64,000 nucleotides of DNA from Pseudidiomarina woesei (GTDB lineage Bacteria; Pseudomonadota; Gammaproteobacteria; Enterobacterales; Alteromonadaceae): contig NZ_LIPW01000002.1 of assembly GCF_001418345.1 (NCBI RefSeq), forward strand, positions 248,001 to 312,000, in the 5' to 3' direction. This document shows positions 9,188 through 19,084 of this stretch, in pieces. Below the pieces are notes generated by a model. The model worked only from the letters and a program-made list of their open reading frames with translations. It made no database searches and was not told where the DNA came from. The stretch's first letter is position 1. Each line of letters starts with the position of its first letter. The position numbers and the translations under genes are program-made.

Positions 9188-10429
9188 ATGTTTAAGCCTG
9201 CCACTCTATTTTTAGGGTTCCGATACAGCCGTGCTCGACATGGCAATAAATTTACGCGTTTTATTAACCGCTTTGCCTTGGCCGGCATCTTAATTGGTGT
9301 CGCTGCGCTGATTATTGTCAGCTCGGTAATGAACGGCTTTGAGCAGCAACTTAAGCAACGAATTCTTGGCGTGGTACCGCAACTGGTGGTGACTGCAGCC
9401 GATGGCTCAAGTGTTGAGAATTGGTCTGAGCTGGCTGCAAGCGTGCCTAAGTTAACGGACCAAGTTGCAGTGTTTCCGCAAGTGGGCTCAGCAGGTGTGG
9501 TACAAAGCAGTGGGCAATTGCGACCCGTTTATATTCAAGGGCTGTTTCCGCACACGGCCGATGCGGCGGTGCAATGGCAACCGTTGCGCGACTATCAAGT
9601 GTATGGCGATGTTGAAAAACTGCGCTCTGGTGAGTATCGAGTTATCTTAGGCCAGGCTTTGGCGCAAGAACTGGGAGTATGGCCGGGCGATACTATTCGT
9701 GTGGTTGCGGCGGCGGGAGGTGTTTACACCCCGCTAGGTTTAATGCCAGCTCAACGTCAGTTCACGGTTGCCGCCATTGTCGGTATGCAGTCTGAAGCTG
9801 ATAGTCAATTGCTGGTAATGCATGGCGCCGATGCCGCACGATTATTGAGGTTACCAGCAAATCACGTTTCTGCGGTACGCTACTACTTTAACGACCCATT
9901 TAGTGCTCTTAAGGTTGAAGCTCAACTGCAGGCCGCCGTTGGTGAGGCCTACAAAACGCAGTCATGGCGCGCACAATATGGTGAATTGTTTGACGCAGTG
10001 AGCATGGAAAAACGCATGGTGAGCTTAATGCTCGGGCTTATTATTGCGGTTGCGGCGTTTAATATTGTGTCAGCGTTGATGATGGTTATACAGGACAAAC
10101 GTGCCGATATTGCCATTTTGCAAACCATGGGTTTGCGCCGTAGCCATTTGCACATGATGTTTATGGTACAAGGGCTGTTTAATGGTTTAGTGGGTAGCTT
10201 GGTGGGGCTCATTATTGGCCTGTTAGTTGGTAATTATCTTAATGAAATTATTCAGGGGCTCGGTATTGATTTAAGTTTTACTGGGCAACTTGGGTTGCCG
10301 GTGCTAATGCAGCCGCTGCAAATTACCATCATTGTACTCGCAGCGATGTTGCTAACCCTGTTAGCCACGTTGTACCCAGCGTGGCGCGCTAGTCGCGTTT
10401 TACCAGCAGAAGCTTTGCGTTATGAATAA
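9188..10429 (+). CDS. lolC: Lipoprotein-releasing ABC transporter permease LolC
   Basis: 413 residues from the ATG at 9188, preceded by AGGA seven bases upstream; the open frame extends 19 codons further upstream without a ribosome site. LolC is an inner-membrane permease that, with LolE and the LolD ATPase, extracts lipoproteins and hands them to LolA. It shows the family layout: one N-terminal membrane helix (about 25-47), a large periplasmic domain (about 50-270), and three C-terminal helices, with the FtsX-type end LATLYPAWRASRVLPAEALRYE. The MNGFEQQLKQRILG stretch after helix 1 is typical. First gene of lolCDE. Confidence 0.95.
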   Translation: MFKPATLFLGFRYSRARHGNKFTRFINRFALAGILIGVAALIIVSSVMNGFEQQLKQRILGVVPQLVVTAADGSSVENWSELAASVPKLTDQVAVFPQVGSAGVVQSSGQLRPVYIQGLFPHTADAAVQWQPLRDYQVYGDVEKLRSGEYRVILGQALAQELGVWPGDTIRVVAAAGGVYTPLGLMPAQRQFTVAAIVGMQSEADSQLLVMHGADAARLLRLPANHVSAVRYYFNDPFSALKVEAQLQAAVGEAYKTQSWRAQYGELFDAVSMEKRMVSLMLGLIIAVAAFNIVSALMMVIQDKRADIAILQTMGLRRSHLHMMFMVQGLFNGLVGSLVGLIIGLLVGNYLNEIIQGLGIDLSFTGQLGLPVLMQPLQITIIVLAAMLLTLLATLYPAWRASRVLPAEALRYE

Positions 10430-10445
10430 TAAAAAGGATTCGCCC

Positions 10446-11129
10446 ATGCTCATGGAGTGTCGTCATTTATCGCGTAGTTACCAAGACGGTGACAGGCAGC
10501 TACAGGTGTTGCAAGACATTAATTTATCGGTTGCCGCCGGTGAAATGTTAGCTATTGTTGGCAGCTCTGGCTCGGGCAAGAGCACCTTGCTGCATTGTAT
10601 GGGTGGGCTTGACAAGCCAAGTGCCGGTTCGGTGTTATTCGGCGGGCAGGCCATTGAAGAGTGGTCAGCAAACAAATTAGCCGACTGGCGTAATCAGCAA
10701 CTTGGCTTTATTTATCAGTTTCACCATTTGTTGCCTGAGTTTACGGCACTGGAAAATGTCGCTATGCCATTGCTTATTGCCGGCATAAAAGCAACTCAGG
10801 CAGAACTACGAGCCAAGGCGTTATTGCAACGGGTAGGCTTAGCGGAGCGTGCGCAACATCGGCCGGCGGAATTGTCGGGCGGTGAACGTCAGCGGGTGGC
10901 TATTGCTCGGGCTTTAGCGAATGAACCAAGCTTAGTTTTGGCCGATGAGCCTACCGGGAATCTTGACGACGCAACAGCCGTGCAAGTATTTGAGTTACTG
11001 AAAGAGCTGAACCAAGAGCTCGACACGGCCTTTGTGATTGTGACGCACGATCAAAGTTTGGCAGCACAACTCCCACGTACGCTTAGCCTACATCATGGCC
11101 AACTTGAACAGGTGGAGCAAACGGCATGA
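10446..11129 (+). CDS. lolD: Lipoprotein-releasing ABC transporter ATPase LolD
   Basis: 227 residues from the ATG at 10446, chosen because AAGGA lies at 10434-10438, seven bases upstream, and because this matches the usual LolD N-terminus. An ATG at 10422, overlapping the lolC stop, would add eight residues. ABC ATPase motifs are complete: Walker A GSSGSGKST, Q-loop IYQFHHLLPEF (the FHHLLP segment is characteristic of LolD), signature LSGGERQRVA, Walker B LVLADEPTGNLD and the H-loop VTHD. It powers lipoprotein release by LolCE. The stop overlaps the lolE start. Confidence 0.95.
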   Translation: MLMECRHLSRSYQDGDRQLQVLQDINLSVAAGEMLAIVGSSGSGKSTLLHCMGGLDKPSAGSVLFGGQAIEEWSANKLADWRNQQLGFIYQFHHLLPEFTALENVAMPLLIAGIKATQAELRAKALLQRVGLAERAQHRPAELSGGERQRVAIARALANEPSLVLADEPTGNLDDATAVQVFELLKELNQELDTAFVIVTHDQSLAAQLPRTLSLHHGQLEQVEQTA

Positions 11130-12355
11130 TGCAGCCGTGGAATTTAACCTGGCAATTAGCGCTACGTTTTCGCGGCCGCCGCGAGCGTTCAGGGTTTATT
11201 TCGTTTATTTCAGCGTCGTCCACGCTTGGCATTGCGCTTGGCTGCATGGTTTTTATTGCGGGCTTAAGTGTCATGAACGGCTTCGAAAAAGTATTACAAG
11301 AGCGTTTTTTGAGTTTAATTCCGCATGTTGAATACACCGCGGTAAATCAGCAGTTAAAAAACCCGGAAGCCATTTTAGCGGCTAGTCGTGCTCACCCGGC
11401 TGTGCGTTCTGCTAACCAAGTTATCCGCACCCAAGCTATGGTTCAGCAAGGCGCGCAATTTACAGGGGTGCAGGTGCACGCCGTTGACACTAGCCAACCT
11501 CAAGCCATTGCCGACTATACTGCGTCAGAAACTTGGCAGGCGTTACAGGCCACTGCCGGTGGCGTGGTGCTAGGACATCAGTTAGCGCAAAAGCTCAAGC
11601 TGACGCGTGGCGACAAACTCATGTTATTAGTGGCTCAAAACGCCAACTTTAAAGAACCAAGGCGAGTACGGTTAGAAGTGGTTGGCACCTTCAATTTTGG
11701 CGGCCAAGTTGACCATCAATATGCTTATGTCAACCTAGCGACAGGTCGCAACCTAGTCGGGTTAGAGCAGGGCTCAACGGCGGTCGAGCTATACTTGAAT
11801 GACGTTATGCAGGCACAACAAGTAGCCAATGAACTGGGCTATCGCATTGAAGACTATGTGTATATTGACCATTGGATGCGCGCTCAAGGCCACTTATATC
11901 GTGATATTCAACTTGTGCGTTTTGTCATGTATTTGGTGCTAATTTTGGTGTTAGCAGTGGCATGCTTCAACATTGTTTCAACCCTGATCATGACAGTACA
12001 AGAGAAACAACGACACATTGGTATTTTGCGCACTATGGGCCTGCGCGCTCAACAAATCATGCGAGTATTCATTTGGCAAGGGCTGCAGAATGGTTTGGTT
12101 GGTATCGTTTTTGGTGTTGTAGCAGGGGTAGCTTTAACGCTGGCGTTACCTAAGTTCATGGCGGCGTTACAGTGGCTTACCGGTAGCTCATTGTTGGCCA
12201 GCGATGTCTATTTTATTGACCAAATTCCGGTTGATTTGCAGATATGGAATGTTTTCATGGTTGCAGCAATAGCACTTGTTATGAGTGTTGTTGCTACCTT
12301 GTACCCAGCGTGGCGTGCTGCAAAAACCGAAATAGTTCGCGCTATAAGTGGCTAG
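11126..12355 (+). CDS. lolE: Lipoprotein-releasing ABC transporter permease LolE
   Basis: 409 residues, same architecture as LolC: an N-terminal helix around residues 25-45 followed by SVMNGFEKVLQERFLSL, a periplasmic domain, and three C-terminal helices ending in VATLYPAWRAAKTEIVRAISG. It starts at ATG 11126, overlapping the lolD stop by 4 bases; a second ATG follows directly. Separate lolC and lolE genes are typical of gammaproteobacteria, whereas many other proteobacteria have a single lolF. Its stop codon is shared, base for base on both strands (CTAG), with the stop of the convergent DUF2062 gene. Confidence 0.94.
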   Translation: MMQPWNLTWQLALRFRGRRERSGFISFISASSTLGIALGCMVFIAGLSVMNGFEKVLQERFLSLIPHVEYTAVNQQLKNPEAILAASRAHPAVRSANQVIRTQAMVQQGAQFTGVQVHAVDTSQPQAIADYTASETWQALQATAGGVVLGHQLAQKLKLTRGDKLMLLVAQNANFKEPRRVRLEVVGTFNFGGQVDHQYAYVNLATGRNLVGLEQGSTAVELYLNDVMQAQQVANELGYRIEDYVYIDHWMRAQGHLYRDIQLVRFVMYLVLILVLAVACFNIVSTLIMTVQEKQRHIGILRTMGLRAQQIMRVFIWQGLQNGLVGIVFGVVAGVALTLALPKFMAALQWLTGSSLLASDVYFIDQIPVDLQIWNVFMVAAIALVMSVVATLYPAWRAAKTEIVRAISG

Positions 12356-12897
12356 TCATGATGGACACGCTGTTTTGCTTTGATAAGCATGCGTTGAGCC
12401 CGCTCGCGCCAAGCATTAACCACTGATTGACGCCACAGTATGCTAATTGAGAAATAACCAATAATACTGCTTACTACTGCCATAATTAAACAGCCCAGTA
12501 AAAAGGCCGGGCCAATAGTCGTAACGCTTTCACCAAGCCACTGCCATGATAGTTCAAAACTGAACGTTTGCGATGGTTGGTCTAAAATAAACGCACCAAG
12601 CAAATAGCAAAAATAAAACAGCACTGGCATGGTAATTGGATTAGACACCCAGACTAGGGCAACCGACAAGGGTAAGTTCACCCGAAACGGAATGGCAGCA
12701 GCGGCTGCTAATACCATTTGGAAAGGAACCGGTATAAACGCGCAAAATAACCCAACTGCAAATGCGCCTGCTGCTGAACGACGATTGAGATGCCACAAGT
12801 TTGCGTCGTGTAGTAAACGACCAAAGATTTTCAAGCTTCGGCTGTTCTTCACGGTTTCATGATTTGGCATGATGCGTTGAATAAACTTACGTGGCAT
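12352..12897 (-). CDS. DUF2062 inner-membrane protein
   Basis: 181 residues with the DUF2062 pattern: a soluble N-terminus, then AAGAFAVGLFCAFIPVPFQM, a second helix with PLSVALVWVSNPITMPVLFYFCYLLG, and a third around residues 130-160. The VSNPIT motif is the family hallmark. Function is unknown. It is divergently transcribed from comEC, a neighbourhood I know from Shewanella and Vibrio relatives. The 3' end overlaps lolE by four bases. Two Arg/Lys-rich segments flank the helices, consistent with cytoplasmic ends. Confidence 0.85.
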   Translation of the reverse strand: MPRKFIQRIMPNHETVKNSRSLKIFGRLLHDANLWHLNRRSAAGAFAVGLFCAFIPVPFQMVLAAAAAIPFRVNLPLSVALVWVSNPITMPVLFYFCYLLGAFILDQPSQTFSFELSWQWLGESVTTIGPAFLLGCLIMAVVSSIIGYFSISILWRQSVVNAWRERAQRMLIKAKQRVHHD

Positions 12898-12949
12898 TTT
12901 TTGTCCGTCTAAATCAAGCTAACTTTTACGAGAAACAGGTACAACGTCC

Positions 12950-15241
12950 ATGGATAGGTGGTTGTGCGCAGCACTTTTTGGCTATTCCCTGTCATTTTTT
13001 TTCAGCAAGCAACTGGTTCTTGCACAATGGTTATGGTTAGCGATTTTCGTGGCGCTAACAGCCATTGGTTTAACCTGGTGGCTTGATTGGCGCCAGCGCT
13101 CGCTGATGCTCGTTCTCGGTTGTGTATTGTGCGGTATTGCATGGGGTACTGGCAATGCTTATTTGCATTTTCAGCGTCAGTTGCCGCCGCACTTGTGGCA
13201 ACAAACGCTGCCCATTGTTGTCGATATTACTGAAATAACCCAAATTGGCGAACAATATTGGCGGGTAGAGGGAACTCTAGTTAGTGCAGCCAATGAATAC
13301 ACTCCTAAGCAACCGCAGCTGCGATTGAATTGGTATGAACCGCCGGCACAATTAGAACCACCACAGGCCGGTACACGCTGGCAATTTCTGGCGCGATTAA
13401 AAGCACCGCAAGGTGTACGTAATGACGGTAGCTTTTTGTACCACCGTTATTTAGTGAGTCGACAAATTCATGGGCTCGGCAGTATTCGCAACGGTTTTTA
13501 TGTCAGTGGTGAAGCTTCCTGGCGGCAACTGTTATTTGAACGCTTACAGCCATTGGCTCCGCACTTGCGACAATTCGGTGTGTTGCTTGCCTTGATCATG
13601 GGGGAGCGGCAGGCTTTAACATTCGACCAATGGCAAATGTATCAGCGCACTGGGCTGGCTCACCTTATTGCTATTTCTGGCTTGCATTTAAGTTTAGTTG
13701 CAGGCGGAGTGCTGTTTGCAAGCCATAGTCTTGGTCGCTATGCAGCGCGAAGTCGACGTCGGCGAGAGCAGTTAAACAGCTGGCAAGTTGGGGTGCTAAT
13801 CGCACTTGTGGCTGCTTTGGGTTATGCCGCTTTGGCTGGGTTTGCAACGGCTACCTTGCGCGCATTTGCCATGTTCGCGGTTGTCATTGTGCACAAACAC
13901 TATGCCATTCATACGCCCATGAGTCGCGTGTTGCTGCGTTCAATTGGCGTGGTGGTATTGTTTGAGCCATTTGCCTGGCTGCAACCCGGGTTTTGGTTAT
14001 CTGTGACGGCGGTCGCCACCATTATGCTCATGCATTGGCGGTGGCCCCAAATTCACGGGCGATGGCGTGCATTGCGCGAGTTATGGCGTTTGGAGTTGGT
14101 ACTGACGTTACTGATGTGGCCTCTCACCGCAATGTTATTTGGTGGTTTGCCCGTGCTTGCACCGCTGACAAATCTGGTGGTGGTTCCAATTATTGCTATG
14201 TGGGTTTTGCCGCTAAGCCTATTTGCCATGCTGGCGGCGCTTTGTAATAGCTTAGCTATTGCTGGGGGGCTGTTATGGCTCGCGGAACAACCGTTAAACT
14301 TGCTCCAACCTATTTTAAGGTACTTAGGCAGTGCAACGTGGCAGTGGTTGCCGAGCACTGTTACTGGCCCTGTTCTGCTTATCGGGTTGCTTGTTGTGGT
14401 ATGGCTTTGGCCTTGGCGCTGGCGCTGGAAATTCTCCCTAAGTGCCGCATTGGTGCTTAGTTTGTTAGTTATACAGCAGCTAACCCGACAACGCAGCGAT
14501 CTAATACTGCATATTCTTGATGTTGACCAAGGCAGCGCTATGGTATTGCAGCAAGGAGCTACTGCACTGTTAATTGATACTGGGGCCAATTGGGAGCTGG
14601 GTGGCAATATGGCGGAACGCGTGATTATTCCGTTTTTACAACATCATCAGTTAACACCGGAGGTTGCTTTTGTCAGCCATACAGACAATGACCACAACGG
14701 CGGGGTGGCACTGCTAAAACAGCTTTACCCACGGGTGCGTTGGTTTGGTAGTGGCACTGGAAGTCCATGCGTTGCCGGACAATCTGGGCAATGGAAAAAA
14801 GCACATTGGCAGGTTTTACATCCGCGTACGGTAACCGATAATTCCAATAACGATGATAGCTGTGTGCTGCTGCTAACTATCAATGACACGCGAGTATTAT
14901 TGCCTGGCGATATCACCAAAGGTGCTGAGCGGCAATTGCTTGCCCACGCAGCGAACGTAAAAGCAGATATTTTAGTGTTGCCGCATCATGGCAGTAATAG
15001 CTCGAGTGAAGGTTATTTTTTAAGTGGCGTTGCACCGCAACACGCGATAGCAAGTCGTGGTCGTAACAACGCATACGGTATGGTGGCAGAGCCGGTTAAA
15101 CAGCGTTTGCGGCAACGCAATATTTCACTGTTAGATACCGCGCTAGGAGGCCAGTTGTCGATTAGCTTTCAGGCCGGTAGTTACGAAATTGAACAGCCTT
15201 GGGCGGGCCGTCATCGAGCATGGTTTGATGCAGATAACTAG
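12950..15241 (+). CDS. comEC: DNA internalization protein ComEC/Rec2
   Basis: 763 residues. An N-terminal pair of membrane helices and an OB-like domain (about 60-170) precede the multi-helix Competence domain, which contains GERQALTFDQWQMYQRTGLAHLIAISGLHLSL, split by short loops, and many helices up to about residue 520. The C-terminal metallo-beta-lactamase domain shows DVDQGSAMVL, LLIDTG and the metal motif HTDNDHNGG (His at about residue 577), then VLPHHGS. The family forms the inner-membrane channel for single-stranded DNA during natural transformation. Presence of all metal ligands suggests an active nuclease-type domain. Confidence 0.94.
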   Translation: MDRWLCAALFGYSLSFFFSKQLVLAQWLWLAIFVALTAIGLTWWLDWRQRSLMLVLGCVLCGIAWGTGNAYLHFQRQLPPHLWQQTLPIVVDITEITQIGEQYWRVEGTLVSAANEYTPKQPQLRLNWYEPPAQLEPPQAGTRWQFLARLKAPQGVRNDGSFLYHRYLVSRQIHGLGSIRNGFYVSGEASWRQLLFERLQPLAPHLRQFGVLLALIMGERQALTFDQWQMYQRTGLAHLIAISGLHLSLVAGGVLFASHSLGRYAARSRRRREQLNSWQVGVLIALVAALGYAALAGFATATLRAFAMFAVVIVHKHYAIHTPMSRVLLRSIGVVVLFEPFAWLQPGFWLSVTAVATIMLMHWRWPQIHGRWRALRELWRLELVLTLLMWPLTAMLFGGLPVLAPLTNLVVVPIIAMWVLPLSLFAMLAALCNSLAIAGGLLWLAEQPLNLLQPILRYLGSATWQWLPSTVTGPVLLIGLLVVVWLWPWRWRWKFSLSAALVLSLLVIQQLTRQRSDLILHILDVDQGSAMVLQQGATALLIDTGANWELGGNMAERVIIPFLQHHQLTPEVAFVSHTDNDHNGGVALLKQLYPRVRWFGSGTGSPCVAGQSGQWKKAHWQVLHPRTVTDNSNNDDSCVLLLTINDTRVLLPGDITKGAERQLLAHAANVKADILVLPHHGSNSSSEGYFLSGVAPQHAIASRGRNNAYGMVAEPVKQRLRQRNISLLDTALGGQLSISFQAGSYEIEQPWAGRHRAWFDADN

Positions 15242-15298
15242 CCAGTAACCCTACAAAGCGGTTAGAATGCTGGTATCGTTAAACTTTTAAAGACATGC

Positions 15299-17074
15299 AT
15301 GAGCGCTAATATTCATCCAGAAAACTTAACGGATACCCTAAGAAAACGTATTTTCCGCCGTTTAATAGGGTACATTAAGCCATACAAAATGGCGTTTATT
15401 TGCTCGGTGTTAGCCATGGTTGGTTATGCCGCGGTAGATACATTTTTCTTTTCGCAAATTGAAACGCTGATTGACGAAGGCTTGACCGAGCAAGACTCAA
15501 CCATATTGGTATACGGCGCTATTTTTGTGCCATTAGTGTTTATTGCTCGGGGGACATTTAATTTCATCTCAACCTACCTATTGAACTGGGTAGGCTTTCG
15601 TGTGGTGACTACCTTACGCCAAGAGCTGTTTGACCACATGATGAAGCTACCGGTGTCTTTTCATGACCGCCACTCAACCGGTGACCTGCTGTCAAAAATT
15701 ACTTACACCACGCAACAAGTAGCGGAAGCGAGCTCACGAGCTATCTTGATACTCATTCGTGAAGGCGCGTTTGTGATTGGCTTGTTAAGCCTTATGTTTT
15801 ATATCAGTTGGCAGCTGTCATTGGTGTTTTTGGTGGTGGGACCACTAATCGCCAAAGTGGTTTCTGTGGTTTCAAAGCGTTTTCGTCAGGTTTCTCGTCG
15901 TATTCAAACGGCTATGGGCACCGTCACCACCACCGCCGAGCAAATGCTCAATGGCCATAAAGTTGTGGTGATGTACGAGGGCCAAAAACGCGAGTCCAAG
16001 CGCTTTCGCGACATTAACAATATGACTCGTAATCAAAATATGAAATTGATTACGGCGCAAACTATCAGCACCTCAGTTATTCAGCTAATTGCGTCATTTA
16101 GTTTGTCTATGGTGTTGGTATTGGCCAGTTACCCAGAAATGCTTGAGCAGCTGTCGGCAGGTGCGTTTACCACGCTGCTAACTTCTATGATTATGTTGTT
16201 ACGCCCACTGAAGCAGCTAACAACTGTAAATAGTGACTTTCAACGGGGTATTGCAGCGGCGCAAAGCATTTTTGAAGTGCTTGATGAACAAGCCGAGCCA
16301 AATGCGGGTAGCCATAAAGTAGAGCGTGCGCGCGGTGCAATTCGCTTCGATGACGTTTTGTTTACCTACGACGAGGCCGAATCACCCGCGTTAGATCATG
16401 TTAGTTTTAGCGTTGAGCCAGGCAAAACCCTCGCGTTAGTAGGGCGCTCAGGCAGTGGAAAGTCAACTATTTCGAATTTGCTAACTCGCTTTTACGCCCC
16501 ACAAGGCGGACATATTTATTTGGATGACGTAGATATTTACGACTACAAACTCAAATGTTTACGTCGTCAGTTTGCATTGGTATCGCAACATGTCACCTTA
16601 TTTAATGACACCATAGCTAATAATATAGCCTATGGCGCACATGGCGAGGTTACTCCTGAACGTATTCGTGAAGTGGCTGAACAGGCATTTATTACTGAAT
16701 TTACCGATAACTTGCCCAATGGCTTAAATACCATGGTAGGTGAGAATGGTGTCATGCTCTCGGGCGGGCAACGCCAACGTATTGCTATTGCGCGAGCATT
16801 ATTGCGCGATGCGCCAATTTTGATTCTTGATGAGGCTACCTCAGCACTTGATACCGAGTCAGAACGTCATATTCAAAAAGCGTTGAGCCGTTTGCAGCAA
16901 AACCGCACCTCGATTGTGATAGCACACCGTTTGTCGACCATTGAAAATGCCGACGAGATTTTGGTGATGGAAGAGGGGCGTGTGGTAGAGCGGGGCAATC
17001 ACCAAGCCTTGTTAGAACAGCAAGGAGCTTATTATCAGTTGTATAGCCTTCAGTTTAGTGGGGGCGACAACTAA
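15299..17074 (+). CDS. msbA: Lipid A export ATP-binding/permease MsbA
   Basis: 591 residues: a six-helix ABC exporter domain (about 1-330) fused to an ATPase. Motifs are Walker A GRSGSGKST, signature LSGGQRQRIAIARALL, Walker B ILILDEATSALD and the H-loop IAHRLST. MsbA flips lipid A-core across the inner membrane. The assignment over other half-transporters rests on the close match of the N-terminus and the direct downstream position of lpxK, kept in E. coli too. The lpxK start codon follows immediately after the stop, with no gap. The ribosome site is weak (AAAGA). Confidence 0.95.
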   Translation: MSANIHPENLTDTLRKRIFRRLIGYIKPYKMAFICSVLAMVGYAAVDTFFFSQIETLIDEGLTEQDSTILVYGAIFVPLVFIARGTFNFISTYLLNWVGFRVVTTLRQELFDHMMKLPVSFHDRHSTGDLLSKITYTTQQVAEASSRAILILIREGAFVIGLLSLMFYISWQLSLVFLVVGPLIAKVVSVVSKRFRQVSRRIQTAMGTVTTTAEQMLNGHKVVVMYEGQKRESKRFRDINNMTRNQNMKLITAQTISTSVIQLIASFSLSMVLVLASYPEMLEQLSAGAFTTLLTSMIMLLRPLKQLTTVNSDFQRGIAAAQSIFEVLDEQAEPNAGSHKVERARGAIRFDDVLFTYDEAESPALDHVSFSVEPGKTLALVGRSGSGKSTISNLLTRFYAPQGGHIYLDDVDIYDYKLKCLRRQFALVSQHVTLFNDTIANNIAYGAHGEVTPERIREVAEQAFITEFTDNLPNGLNTMVGENGVMLSGGQRQRIAIARALLRDAPILILDEATSALDTESERHIQKALSRLQQNRTSIVIAHRLSTIENADEILVMEEGRVVERGNHQALLEQQGAYYQLYSLQFSGGDN

Positions 17075-18139
17075 ATGTTTTGGCAACGCGCCTGGTATCG
17101 TCGTGGTGTGGATTTTCGCCTGTGGTTACTGTTGCCACTTCATTGGTTGTTTTGTGGGTTAAGCGCGGTGCGGCGGTTGCTGTACAGCATTGGCCTGTTG
17201 GCGGCGTATCGGGCGCCAGTTCCGGTTATTGTCGTGGGCAATATTAGTGTGGGTGGAACCGGCAAAACACCAGTGACTGAAGCCCTTATTCAGTGGCTTA
17301 TTCGTCAAGGCTTGCAGCCGGCAATTATTTCGCGTGGCTACGGCGGTAAAGGCCCATTTCCTCAATTAGTCACGGCAGCTTCCTCGGCTGCTGCGGTTGG
17401 CGATGAACCTAAGTTATTAGCCACTCGCACCCAAGTTCCTCTCGTTGTCGGCGCCAATCGCCAACAAGCCATTGAACTGTTGCTCAAACAACACCCTGAA
17501 GTGTCCGTTATTGTCAGTGACGATGGTTTACAACATTACGCGTTAGCGCGTGACATTGAAGTGGTTGTGGTGGATGGCCAGCGCGGCTTTGGTAATGGTT
17601 GGCGGTTGCCATTAGGGCCACTGCGTGAACCATTATCACGCTTGCAGCATGTCGATTTTATTGTGCAAAATGGCGAGTCGCCATCAGCGGCATTGGCCGG
17701 GCTGAAAGTGCGAACCTGGCGTTTTGATTTGCTTCCAGGCAGTTGGAGACGCGTCAACCAAGCACAAGGCAGCCAAGCTGAGTCGGTAACGCTTGAGCCT
17801 GGAAACTATGTGGCGGTGGCTGGCATTGGTAATCCGCAACGATTTTTTGACACGGTGGCAGCAACCTTGGCGGCAGAAGCTACAATTAGAGTTGTTGAGA
17901 CCAAGGCGTTTGCTGACCACCACCCGTTTACTGCCGCAGATTTTCAGCAATTTAATGCATGCACTGGGGTGCTAATGACCGAAAAAGACGCTGCAAAGTG
18001 TCAGCCATTTGCCCCTGATAATTGGTATTATTTGCCGGTTTCAGCGCAGTTTGAAACCGAATTTTGGCAGCAGTTTGCAAAGCAATTGCAAACCAAACAA
18101 ACACTTCATGAGGCAGCAAGGAGTACTTATGGCAGTTGA
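17075..18139 (+). CDS. lpxK: Tetraacyldisaccharide 4'-kinase LpxK
   Basis: 354 residues. It phosphorylates the 4' position of the lipid A disaccharide at the inner-membrane face. A membrane-associated N-terminal segment (about residues 17-45) is followed by the P-loop GNISVGGTGKTP at about 55-66, ISRGYGG, GDEPKLLA, and SDDGLQHYAL with the catalytic Asp region. The C-terminal FADHHPFTAADF and MTEKDAAKC motifs are typical of LpxK. It starts at the base after the msbA stop and overlaps the Trm112-like gene by 11 bases, so the msbA-kdsB stretch is one operon. Confidence 0.95.
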   Translation: MFWQRAWYRRGVDFRLWLLLPLHWLFCGLSAVRRLLYSIGLLAAYRAPVPVIVVGNISVGGTGKTPVTEALIQWLIRQGLQPAIISRGYGGKGPFPQLVTAASSAAAVGDEPKLLATRTQVPLVVGANRQQAIELLLKQHPEVSVIVSDDGLQHYALARDIEVVVVDGQRGFGNGWRLPLGPLREPLSRLQHVDFIVQNGESPSAALAGLKVRTWRFDLLPGSWRRVNQAQGSQAESVTLEPGNYVAVAGIGNPQRFFDTVAATLAAEATIRVVETKAFADHHPFTAADFQQFNACTGVLMTEKDAAKCQPFAPDNWYYLPVSAQFETEFWQQFAKQLQTKQTLHEAARSTYGS

Positions 18140-18335
18140 TGAGCGCACGCTGAATATTTTGGCGTGTCCGTTATGTAAAGGGAAATTGGTTTGGATGGCG
18201 ACACAAAGCGAATTGATTTGTCGCGGCGATCGCTTAGCATTTCCGGTGCGTAACGATATTCCAATGTTACTCAGTCATGAAGCCCGCGAATTAAGTCGCG
18301 AAGAGCTTGAGCAAATGGAGCAACACAAGTCATGA
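18129..18335 (+). CDS. Trm112-family small zinc-ribbon-like protein (YcaR type)
   Basis: 68 residues from the ATG at 18129, with AAGGAG at 18118-18123. It contains the CPLC pair and a single later Cys, then [11 protein letters not shown], the signature of bacterial Trm112-like proteins. In eukaryotes Trm112 is an activating partner of methyltransferases; the role in bacteria is not settled. Position between lpxK and kdsB is conserved in gammaproteobacteria. The start lies inside the lpxK end and the stop overlaps the kdsB start as ATGA, so translation is probably coupled on both sides. Confidence 0.9.
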   Translation: MAVDERTLNILACPLCKGKLVWMATQSELICRGDRLAFPVRNDIPMLLSHEARELSREELEQMEQHKS

Positions 18336-19084
18336 GTTTTACCGTTATTATTCCGGCGCGGTATGCATCGTCACGTTTACCCGGCAAGCCGTTAGCCATG
18401 ATCGGCAACAAGAGCATGATTCAACGGGTATATGAGCGGGCGGCAGCAGCCGGTGCTGCAGAAGTGATTGTAGCCACCGATGATCAGCGTATTGTGGATG
18501 CGGTTGAAGCCTTCGGCGGGCGCGCCATGATGACCGCCGCGCATCATAATTCGGGTACCGAGCGCATCGCTGAGGTGATTGATTATTTAGCAATAGCCGA
18601 CGATCAAGTGGTGGTAAACGTGCAGGGTGATGAGCCGTTTATTCCACCTGAAATTATTCGCCAAGTTGCAGATAATTTAGCCAACCAAAAAGTGGCCCAA
18701 ATGGCTACTTTAGCCGTGCCGATTCATTCACTAGAAGAGGTCACGAGCCCCCATGCGGTTAAAGTAGTGACCGATGTGAACGGCTATGCGTTGTATTTTA
18801 GTCGCGCGCCAATTCCATATGAGCGCGACGGTTTAACCCAAAGTAAATTAGGCGAGTTGGCAGATTATCGACGCCATATTGGCATTTATGCCTATCGTGC
18901 AGGTTTTGTTTGGCGCTACGTGGAGTGGGAGCCAAGCCCACTTGAGCAAATTGAATCATTAGAGCAGCTTCGCGTACTGTGGTACGGCGAGCGTATTCAC
19001 GTTGCTGAAGCGATAGCGAATCCGCCGGCTGGCATTGATACGCCAGCCGACTTAGCCCGCGCTAACCAGGTAGTAACCGACTAA
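18332..19084 (+). CDS. kdsB: 3-deoxy-manno-octulosonate cytidylyltransferase KdsB
   Basis: 250 residues, family-typical length. It activates Kdo as CMP-Kdo for LPS inner-core synthesis. The N-terminal nucleotidyltransferase motif [16 protein letters not shown], followed by [13 protein letters not shown] and [15 protein letters not shown], are diagnostic; [11 protein letters not shown] is also conserved. It is the last gene of the msbA-lpxK-trm112-kdsB operon, starting with an ATGA overlap. Its 3' end overlaps the convergent RND gene by 23 bases, so no room exists for a terminator between them. Confidence 0.96.
   Translation: MSFTVIIPARYASSRLPGKPLAMIGNKSMIQRVYERAAAAGAAEVIVATDDQRIVDAVEAFGGRAMMTAAHHNSGTERIAEVIDYLAIADDQVVVNVQGDEPFIPPEIIRQVADNLANQKVAQMATLAVPIHSLEEVTSPHAVKVVTDVNGYALYFSRAPIPYERDGLTQSKLGELADYRRHIGIYAYRAGFVWRYVEWEPSPLEQIESLEQLRVLWYGERIHVAEAIANPPAGIDTPADLARANQVVTD

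Noticed and set aside
14053-14607. 184-codon open frame antiparallel to comEC
   Set aside because: Shadow of the comEC coding strand; no start context and no membrane or domain logic.
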